Assembly (NCBI GenBank): GCA_001003605.1
Contig: LCPL01000011.1
Coordinates: forward strand, 1-44,283
Direction of reading: 5' to 3'
DNA length: 44,283 nucleotides
Source: Parcubacteria group bacterium GW2011_GWC2_48_17
GTDB lineage: Bacteria; Patescibacteriota; Minisyncoccia; Phycocordibacterales; UBA10002
The notes below the pieces were generated by a model that worked only from the letters and a program-made list of their open reading frames with translations, was not told the origin of the DNA and ran no database searches. Every line of letters starts with the position of its first letter. Position 1 is the stretch's first letter. Positions 37,537 to 44,283 of this stretch are shown here, piece after piece. A program made the position numbers and the translations under genes.

Positions 37537-38647
37537 TCACATAACTTATTCGCTTAGTAAAAACGATCTTAGAATGGTTAAGTCTGTTCCGCCTGGCGGA
37601 AACTGGAAAAATATTCCTCTTAATATTCCATCCAAAAGACTTGAACAGATACGAGTGTCTGGAGGGCGAACTACTTTATATGGACGCCTTTCTTTTGAGA
37701 AACCTAGCTATACAATAACCACATATTTTAATCGTCCGGGGAACGGTACATACATTCATCCTATTCACGATCGTGTGATAAGCGCTCGTGAAGCAGCGCG
37801 GTTTCAATCTTTTCCGGATGATTATATTTTTCAAGGATCAAAGGGTTCTTTATGTAAACAAATTGGTAATGCAGTCCCTCCATTACTTGCTTTCTCTATC
37901 GCAACTCAAATTAAAAAAAGGACAAAAACAAAAAATTTACTTGACCTTTTTTGTGGTGCGGGCGGGTTAAGCCTCGGTTTTGGTTGGGCTGGATATAATA
38001 TTGTTGTTGCTAATGATAATTTCAAACAAGCATGCGAAACATACAGAGCTAATCACAAAGACACTCTTTTAATTGAAGGTGATATTTCTAATAAGAAAAT
38101 TCAGGAGGAAATTTTAGAAAAATCTAAAAATGATAAAGTCGATATAGTTGTCGGGGGGCCACCTTGTCAGGGCTTTTCTCATGCAGGAAAAAGGATGATA
38201 GATGATCCTCGTAATCTTCTGTATAAAGAGTTTGTAAATGTTGTAAAAAAACTTAAACCGAAGGTTTTTTTGTTGGAGAATGTAGAGGGTATTATGACCA
38301 TAAATGGCGGTAAGATTTATGAGGAAGTCAAAAGTAATTTTGAGGAATTAGGTTACTCTGTAGTTGGGCATAAGCTACATGCTGTTAAGTTTGGCGTACC
38401 TCAAAAAAGAAAGCGAGTTGTTATAATTGGATCTTTACAAGGAAATCCTGAAGCATTTTTTCCTAATCCTCTTATTTGTGACGAGAAAGATTATATTACT
38501 ACACAAAACGCGATAGGTGATTTATTTAACACCGAGGTTGGTGATCAATATACCCCGACTAAAATAACAACGAAACCAACACATTTTTTTCAAAAGTTTG
38601 TTAGAGGATTACTTTCTCCGCAGGAATACATTAAGCTTTTTAGTTAA
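37526..38647 (+). CDS. Circularly permuted C5-cytosine DNA methyltransferase
   Basis: Motifs IX/X (NRPGNGTYIHPIHDRVISAREAARFQSFPDDY..KQIGNAVPPLLA) precede motif I (LLDLFCGAGGLSLGF), IV (GGPPCQGFS), VI (LLENVEG) and VIII (PQKRKRVV). Confidence 0.92.
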   Translation: MVYNHITYSLSKNDLRMVKSVPPGGNWKNIPLNIPSKRLEQIRVSGGRTTLYGRLSFEKPSYTITTYFNRPGNGTYIHPIHDRVISAREAARFQSFPDDYIFQGSKGSLCKQIGNAVPPLLAFSIATQIKKRTKTKNLLDLFCGAGGLSLGFGWAGYNIVVANDNFKQACETYRANHKDTLLIEGDISNKKIQEEILEKSKNDKVDIVVGGPPCQGFSHAGKRMIDDPRNLLYKEFVNVVKKLKPKVFLLENVEGIMTINGGKIYEEVKSNFEELGYSVVGHKLHAVKFGVPQKRKRVVIIGSLQGNPEAFFPNPLICDEKDYITTQNAIGDLFNTEVGDQYTPTKITTKPTHFFQKFVRGLLSPQEYIKLFS

Positions 38648-39777
38648 ATTTTGTAGAGAGATGTTTGGCAACAACCTCAAATGTTTCAAAAAGTTTTGAC
38701 AGAGCTTTCTTTTCGTTTCCACTCTCAAGGTATTTAACAACTTGAGCAAGGTTTTCTTCTGTATCATCATTGAGCCATTTCTTTAAGTTCCTGTTTTTCT
38801 TCAGAGAATACTGCTTCAATGATTCAAGCGAAATTCTTATGTACCTCTTTGCATTATTTGCATACTGCTTTTTTGTTCCGCTAGTCTTTATCATTTCTTT
38901 ATATGTTCCAGTTTTTGGATCAAAAATCTCAAACTTTATTGAATAATTTGCATATTCTGGATGTAAAAAATTCCTAATCAAAAAATCTTTATAACCTTTT
39001 TTGGCAAGATACGAAAATATTGAAAGGATATGATGCATATTTTCGCGCATCAGCTTTCCGAGTTTTAATGCATCTGTATCGTTTCTAACTTTATTTTTAA
39101 GTAGGTCCCAAATGCTTTTTGAGTGGGCAGATATAATTGGTTCGGTTATCTCCTCTACGAGAAGTAGTTTTATATCTTCAAATGTCATTCTGTTGTTTCG
39201 TGCAGAATTAGCCGCTCTAGTCAGCGGTCTGAATTTCGGTCTATGGTTGAAACCAAGTGAAATGGGTCCGAGGTGGTCAGGACTAACACCATATTTTTGA
39301 AATTCTTTCATCAGCCAGCTCGCGGCCTTCCAATCTCCTTCAGACCAATTTTCATAAGCACGTCTATCTTCCCCATAGCGGGCAAGATTACTTTTATGCC
39401 TTCCCGTGTCCTGTTTGCTTCGGCAACATAGATTATAAGTATGATAACCATCCAAACGATCCGGAGCATTACTCATAGCTCCAGGACTCATAGAGTTGCG
39501 TTTGTTCGGGTAAATATAATCTAGACTCATAACATTTCCGCAAATTTGACAGGGTTTTTCTCCTGTTGGATGTATTGCTCGAGCGGTTTTTGATATCCAA
39601 GCATCACCTTTTAGTAAACCTAGCCTGTCCCGCCTCACTGTTCCTAGTTACTACCCAACGAATAGATCCGTCTTTCTTGTATAAAAAAGGCATACCCGCA
39701 TAATTCGGGTGTTCAGAAATAAACTTCATATATTTTTTAAAATTGGGATGCCAATCTCTTTTTGTTCGTTTCGTCAT
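38640..39777 (-). pseudogene. Alw26I/Eco31I/Esp3I-family type IIS restriction endonuclease, frameshifted near the N-terminus
   Basis: PCQICGNVMSLDYIYPNKRN..HTYNLCCRSKQDTGRHKSNLARYGEDRRAYENWSEGDWKAA resembles this family. An ATG at 39777 directly after the HTH gene gives 57 aa (MTKRTKRDWHPNFKKYMKFISEHPNYAGMPFLYKKDGSIRWVVTRNSEAGQARFTKR*) in another frame. Confidence 0.75.
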
Positions 39778-39778
39778 A

Positions 39779-40000
39779 TTATTTTATGAAAAAGGAAACA
39801 TCTTTTTTATAGATAGTGGCAAACTTCTTTATTTCTGCCACGTCAAGCCGTCTTTCGCCGGACTCGATTTTTGAGATATACGACTGTGGTTTGCCAAGTT
39901 TATCAGCAACATCTTGCTGGGCAAGCCCAGCCTCAATACGCGCTGTTTTCAAGCGTTCTATGATGTCTTTGTAGTCTTTTGAGTAAACGGACTTGCTCAT
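39779..40000 (-). CDS. XRE-family HTH, candidate RM controller protein
   Basis: MSKSVYSKDYKDIIERLKTARIEAGLAQQDVADKLGKPQSYISKIESGERRLDVAEIKKFATIYKKDVSFFIK. Confidence 0.88.
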   Translation of the reverse strand: MSKSVYSKDYKDIIERLKTARIEAGLAQQDVADKLGKPQSYISKIESGERRLDVAEIKKFATIYKKDVSFFIK

Positions 40001-40066
40001 ATATATTTCTATGATATATCCTATTGTGGTATAATCCCAAAATGGGATACAATATATTTGTGCATT

Positions 40067-40190
40067 TAGCCACTGCCGAAAAATCCGTCCGTCCAAAAGT
40101 TTGGGGGCGAAGCCCCCTCCAGAGGCGGGCAGGCAATCAGGGGGCAAAAAGGAAGAGGGTTGGGGAGAATTCCGCCATGTCCGAGCGAAA
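40067..40190 (+). repeat. Flanking inverted repeat, right of the RM module
   Basis: TAGCCACTGCCGAAAAATCCGTCCGTCC..GGTTGGGGAGAATTCCGCC; inverted relative to 34230-34310. Confidence 0.6.
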
Positions 40191-40202
40191 TCAAAAAGTG
40201 GA

Positions 40203-40370
40203 CAGCCCCGCCGTTCTGCTCGAAGAAGCAGGACGTCACAGAAAAATACTCTTTTCATTAGGAGAAAAAGAAATCCGGCGCGCGCCATGCCTACCGGCAG
40301 GCAAAATAAAAAGAGCAAAGAGTATTTTTCTGTGGTATGGCGAGCAAGGCGCGCAGTGGCGGGGCCGGCT
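40203..40370. repeat. Long imperfect inverted repeat
   Basis: 18-bp perfect arms CACAGAAAAATACTCTTT (40237-40254) / AAAGAGTATTTTTCTGTG (40317-40334), with outer GCCCCGCC/GGCGGGGC arms and inner palindromes GGCGCGCGCC and GCCTACCGGCAGGC. Confidence 0.85.
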
Positions 40371-40442
40371 TCCTTAGTGGGGGTTTTGCTCAAAGAATGT
40401 TCGAACTTCGTCCAAAAAACACCGTTTTTCGCGGACTCAAAA

Positions 40443-40527
40443 CGGAGGGTGAGAGATTCGAACTCTCGGTGGGTTGCCCCACGCATGCTTTCCAAGCATG
40501 TGCACTAGACCACTATGCGAACCCTCC
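40443..40527 (-). tRNA. tRNA-Ser(GGA)
   Basis: GGAGGGT..CATGC-TTGGAAA-GCATG..long variable arm..GAGAGTTCGAATCTCTCACCCTCCG. Confidence 0.95.
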
Positions 40528-40619
40528 CTAATCCCGCTAGACGGGCACGGGCGACGGTTTGCCCCACAAACCGTTTAGCCATCCGCCTTACTTTAAACTT
40601 TTAACTCTAAACTTTCAAC

Positions 40620-41279
40620 TTATACGGAGCGGTACACGAAGAGACTCAGCAGGCCGAAGAGAACCGCGGCGTAGAGAATGTACGCCCCGAGTATAAGGAT
40701 TAACGGATCCGGAATAATGCCGTACAGAAGCACAAAACCGACGCCAACGCACTGCAAGGTCATTTTAATCTTTCCCACTGTTTTGGCGGGCATGAGCTTC
40801 CCGCGGTAGCGGAAGTAGGCCGAGCCGGCAAGAATAAGTTCTATTGCGACAAGCGCCGCGACAAGCGGCCAGCCCAGTTCCTTCCCAACAACAAGTAGCG
40901 CGACAGAGCCGATGAGTAGTTTGTCGGCGATGGGGTCGGCGACAATACCCCATTTGGTGATGCGATGTTTGGTGCGCGCGAGCGCGCCGTCAAGCGCGTC
41001 CGAAAGAGCGGATATGACAAAAAGAATCGTTCCAGCGAGATTATAGCCGGAGAGTAAAAGAAAAAGAATGAAAGGAATGGAGATAAATCGGAATATTGTA
41101 ATGCGATTCGGAGAGATGAAACGCGGCAAGAGCCGCAAGAGTGTGGCGGCAAAAAAGCGGTCAAACAGCGTGACGCGCGTAAGATATTCCAAACGAGCCC
41201 CCACCAAGTTAAGACGCCTTAGACGCTTCCATTGAAGCGCTTGTGGACCGGATGAGAATGTGGGTTGTCCTTCATCCAT
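40620..41279 (-). CDS. pgsA: CDP-alcohol phosphatidyltransferase (PgsA-like)
   Basis: SDALDGALARTKHRITKWGIVADPIADK is close to the CDP-OH-P motif DGx2ARx8Gx3Dx3D. Confidence 0.9.
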   Translation of the reverse strand: MDEGQPTFSSGPQALQWKRLRRLNLVGARLEYLTRVTLFDRFFAATLLRLLPRFISPNRITIFRFISIPFILFLLLSGYNLAGTILFVISALSDALDGALARTKHRITKWGIVADPIADKLLIGSVALLVVGKELGWPLVAALVAIELILAGSAYFRYRGKLMPAKTVGKIKMTLQCVGVGFVLLYGIIPDPLILILGAYILYAAVLFGLLSLFVYRSV

Positions 41280-41319
41280 AATGAGTGTGCGAGCAGTAAA
41301 TACCTACGATCGTAGGGAT

Positions 41320-42240
41320 TTACTGGGCTACTGTGTGTTCCCCGAGAAGTGCTTTGACGCGCTCCTCAACTGGCGGATGAGTCGAGAAGATTTTGGTGAA
41401 AAAACCGATTGAGCCATTCGCGCGTCGTCCGAAAGGATTTGAAATGAAGAGATGCGCGGTCGCGTGGTTGGCTTTTAGCATGGGCCGTGAGTACTCCGAT
41501 ATTTTTTGTAGAGCCGAGGCAAGCCCATCGGGAAAGCGGGTCAAAAGCGCACCAGAGGCGTCTGCAAGAAATTCGCGCTTTCTTGAGATGGCAAGTTGCA
41601 TGAGAGTGGCGATGATTGGAGAAAGAATGGTAAGCACAACGCCAATAAGCATCAGTATCGTGCCGAGTTGCCCGCCTGCTTTGTGTTCCCTATTGCCGCC
41701 TCCCCACATCATTGACCGCATAAAGAAATCAGCGAGAAGCGTGATGAATCCGACGAGTACGACCACTACTGTTGAGAGTAGAATGTCGCGATTGCCGATA
41801 TGGGAGAGCTCATGCGCAATGACGCCTTCAAGCTCGCTCCGATTTAGAATCTGAAGCAGTCCGGTGGTCGCGCAAACTACCGCGTGTTCTTTGTTACGGC
41901 CTGTTGCAAACGCATTTGGCGCGGGGTCGTTAATCACATAAATTCTCGGGAGAGGAAGCCCTGCAGTGATAGAAAGATTTTCCGTTACCGTGTAGAGGTC
42001 GAAGAACTCTTCGCGGCTTGCGGGTTTTGCCCCGCTCATCTTTAGCACAATCTTATCCGACCACCAGTAGCTCGCGATATTCATTACGACGCTAAAAATA
42101 AAGAACCCGTATAGAATAACTGGATTACCGTAGTACTGGCTCAAAAACCACCCGAGAAAGATGATGATGATGAAAAAGACCGACATGAGAAGCCATGTCT
42201 TTCGGGTGTTTTGAGATTGATGGGTGTAGAGAGAAGACAT
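41320..42240 (-). CDS. htpX: Zinc metalloprotease HtpX
   Basis: VIAHELSHIGNRDILLSTV, NAFATGRNKEHAVVCATTGLL. Confidence 0.95.
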   Translation of the reverse strand: MSSLYTHQSQNTRKTWLLMSVFFIIIIFLGWFLSQYYGNPVILYGFFIFSVVMNIASYWWSDKIVLKMSGAKPASREEFFDLYTVTENLSITAGLPLPRIYVINDPAPNAFATGRNKEHAVVCATTGLLQILNRSELEGVIAHELSHIGNRDILLSTVVVVLVGFITLLADFFMRSMMWGGGNREHKAGGQLGTILMLIGVVLTILSPIIATLMQLAISRKREFLADASGALLTRFPDGLASALQKISEYSRPMLKANHATAHLFISNPFGRRANGSIGFFTKIFSTHPPVEERVKALLGEHTVAQ

Positions 42241-42351
42241 TAGGAAAATGAATTATGAAGTATGAAGTATGAATAAAATCACAAACAAATCTGCTGACCA
42301 CTGATTGGAAAGAGTTTCCCGACCAGGGTTAAACTTCACCCACTATGCTAA

Positions 42352-42738
42352 CTACTTAACTTTTGATTCCAGGAGGCGGACGCGACGCTCCAGGGAAACG
42401 AACTCGTTCCGATTAATCTTTTGCTTTAAGTCATTCTTCACCTCGCTCATATCTCCTTTGAGAATCTCGATATCTGTCATGATTTTCCCGATCATTTCCG
42501 TATGAGAATCCAATTTCCCCGTGTGAGAATTGAGTTTTTCCGTGTGGGAATCAAGAATTTGGGTGTGGGAATCAAGCGTTGACTTGACCCCCGCAATATC
42601 CCTTCGTACATCTACAAATTGCTCCGAGACGACTGCTACTTTGTCGTCAAAATGCTCTTTAAGAATGCCGAGGTAGCGTTTTACATCGCCGCCGGAGTAG
42701 CTTCTTTTCATATTTTGCTTTGACGCCGGTTTTTTCAT
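42352..42738 (-). CDS. Coiled-coil protein with LDSHTEK heptad repeats
   Basis: LDSHTQI LDSHTEK LNSHTGK LDSHTEM repeats, then a coiled-coil C-terminus. Confidence 0.75.
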   Translation of the reverse strand: MKKPASKQNMKRSYSGGDVKRYLGILKEHFDDKVAVVSEQFVDVRRDIAGVKSTLDSHTQILDSHTEKLNSHTGKLDSHTEMIGKIMTDIEILKGDMSEVKNDLKQKINRNEFVSLERRVRLLESKVK

Positions 42739-42742
42739 CCGA

Positions 42743-43306
42743 TTAGAACTTTACGCTGACTGGTTTTTTCGCGGCTGCCGCCTCATCCGCCTCAAGCTCA
42801 AAGAATTCAAGCTTGGTGAATTTGAAGAAACTGGCGATAAGGTTGTTCGGAAAAGTTTCAACCGCGGTGTTGAGGTCGCGGACATTGCCGTTGTAGAATC
42901 TGCGAGACGCCTGGATTTTATTTTCCGTGTCAGAGAGCTCGCGCTGAAGTTCAAGAAAGTTCGTGTTCGCTTTGAGGTCAGGATACGCCTCCGCAATCGC
43001 AAACAAAGACTTCAAAGCTCCGGTAAGTCCAAGCTCCGCCTGCGACTTCTCGGCGAGGTTCCCCGCACCCATCGCCGCCGCGCGTGCCTGCGTTACTTTT
43101 TCAAACGCGGTTGATTCATGCGCCGCGTATCCTTTGACAGTGTTAACAAGATTTGGAATGAGGTCGTAACGACGCTTAAGCTGAACATCAATGTCAGACC
43201 ACGCTTCCTTCGCGCGATTGACGAGCGTAATAAAGCGATTGTAGGCGAATACGACCCATAGCACGAGGAGGACGAGTATTATAATGCCGATATAGATAGG
43301 GGACAT
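42743..43306 (-). CDS. lemA: LemA family protein
   Basis: N-terminal TM, NRAKEAWSDIDVQLKRRYDLIPNLVNTVKGYAAHE. Confidence 0.94.
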   Translation of the reverse strand: MSPIYIGIIILVLLVLWVVFAYNRFITLVNRAKEAWSDIDVQLKRRYDLIPNLVNTVKGYAAHESTAFEKVTQARAAAMGAGNLAEKSQAELGLTGALKSLFAIAEAYPDLKANTNFLELQRELSDTENKIQASRRFYNGNVRDLNTAVETFPNNLIASFFKFTKLEFFELEADEAAAAKKPVSVKF

Positions 43307-43384
43307 AGTTAGTAGAAGGTAGCTAGTAGTAAGTAGAAAGAATCGACAAAATGAAGTATAGCACAAAATCGGGTTTTCGTGGGT

Positions 43385-43960
43385 TTATTTTGTGAATTTG
43401 AAGGTGGAGAGGATTTTGAAAAACACATCCTCATTACCAGCGTACATTTTGAAGTCGTAAACATGATTATCGTACTCCCAATAAGCGCTGTGGCCGAAAC
43501 CTCTAGCAGATTTTACCGAAAGAAGTCTGGCTTCTGTTCCCGACACATATACCTCCGACTCCTCGACTGACAACACACCTTTTTCATTTTCGTATAATCT
43601 TTTGAATCCATCGTACCACTGTTGAATCGAAACCGGCCAATTCACTGAGAGGGTGCCATAACAATCACCATGGCCAACATTCTCTGGGTTAAGACAGATA
43701 AGAAATTGATTACGCCCACTAAATTCATTATACGGGTAAAGATTATCTTTAGAAAACCAACCAGGTGGGTACTGAAACTCAAACCCGTACTTTTCATTGC
43801 GATAGGTCTTCCAGTCCTTTGTTTCTGCCACTTCTAAACTCCTGTTGTTGTCGGTCGTTGGTTGTTGGTAATTTCGATACACCGCATATCCACCGCCGAG
43901 AAGAATGGCGGTGATGATGACCCAAACGAGCGGCGCGAAGCCTTTTTGAGTTTGAGACAT
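43385..43960 (-). CDS. Hypothetical membrane-anchored protein
   Basis: N-terminal TM and coherent extracytoplasmic domain (YGFEFQYPPGWF). Confidence 0.6.
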   Translation of the reverse strand: MSQTQKGFAPLVWVIITAILLGGGYAVYRNYQQPTTDNNRSLEVAETKDWKTYRNEKYGFEFQYPPGWFSKDNLYPYNEFSGRNQFLICLNPENVGHGDCYGTLSVNWPVSIQQWYDGFKRLYENEKGVLSVEESEVYVSGTEARLLSVKSARGFGHSAYWEYDNHVYDFKMYAGNEDVFFKILSTFKFTK

Positions 43961-43962
43961 AG

Positions 43963-44148
43963 TTATCTGACTTTTGATTCAAGCCGCAGGACACGGCGTT
44001 CGAGTACCGCAAATTCACTTCTATCAACTTTTTGCTTCAGGTCGGTTTTGATAACACCGATATCGGACTTTATAACTTCAATATCCGATTTGACGACATT
44101 GAGGTCTGTTTTTACGACTTCAAGGTCTTCCGCCACCTTCCCAATCAT
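43963..44148 (-). CDS. Coiled-coil protein, paralogue of 42352-42738 (N-terminus unclear)
   Basis: C-terminal IKTDLKQKVDRSEFAVLERRVLRLESKVR resembles VKNDLKQKINRNEFVSLERRVRLLESKVK; SHTEMIGK is shared upstream. Confidence 0.6.
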   Translation of the reverse strand: MIGKVAEDLEVVKTDLNVVKSDIEVIKSDIGVIKTDLKQKVDRSEFAVLERRVLRLESKVR

Positions 44149-44283
44149 TTCCGTATGACTTTCCTGCGTTCTTTCAACACGGTCAAGTCAACGACCACCG
44201 CCAAAGGCGGTGGCATGAACACCAGCCTAGAAGGCATGAATTGTTAATGTTACCTGTAGTCGTAGACTAGCCTTTTGGTTCTC

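Noticed and set aside
38640-39638. Treating the 332-aa ORF as the full endonuclease
   Set aside because: It lacks the N-terminal block present in another frame directly after the HTH gene.
39779-40495. 238-aa ORF reading through tRNA-Ser and repeat sequence into the HTH gene
   Set aside because: The N-terminal 165 aa are translation of tRNA and palindromic DNA; the real gene starts at ATG 40000.
1-44283. CRISPR array
   Set aside because: No regularly spaced direct repeats with unique spacers; the short-period repeats are tandem and degenerate.

Overview
The window looks like a chromosomal segment of a Candidate Phyla Radiation (Parcubacteria-like) bacterium. This is inferred from compact genes, a CBS-less IMP dehydrogenase, a short ValRS and abundant palindromic and degenerate repeats. 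Housekeeping genes recognised: MsbA-like ABC exporter, tsaD, valS, PrsW-like protease, hsp20, glutaredoxin, ftsB-like, lepA, CofE-like ligase plus RibD-C/DHFR-like protein, ATP-grasp, murJ, O-antigen-ligase/TPR protein, DUF192, pepP, adenosine deaminase, guaA, guaB, trmO, pgsA, htpX and lemA. RNA genes: tRNA-Glu, two tRNA-Ser, tRNA-Phe, tRNA-Arg, tRNA-Gly, an apparently interrupted second tRNA-Gly, a very long RNase P RNA (~746 nt) and a probable T-box leader. A nuclease/defence segment (~33.0-40.0 kb) carries HNH and XRE genes, SNase-like and GIY-YIG genes, LexA, and an Alw26I/Eco31I/Esp3I-type restriction-modification module with a circularly permuted m5C methyltransferase and an apparently frameshifted endonuclease. 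The most unusual signals are: (1) tRNA genes trailed by hairpin-rich segments that end in copies of the tRNA 3' end; (2) a tRNA-Gly split in its anticodon loop by a 239-bp inverted-repeat element that carries another intact tRNA-Gly(CCC); (3) degenerate tandem repeats of ~7-nt period and perfect palindromes inserted in frame in tsaD, valS and lepA and also within rnpB; (4) a single in-frame UGA in an ATP-grasp gene. Everything was read by eye; no searches or folding were run.
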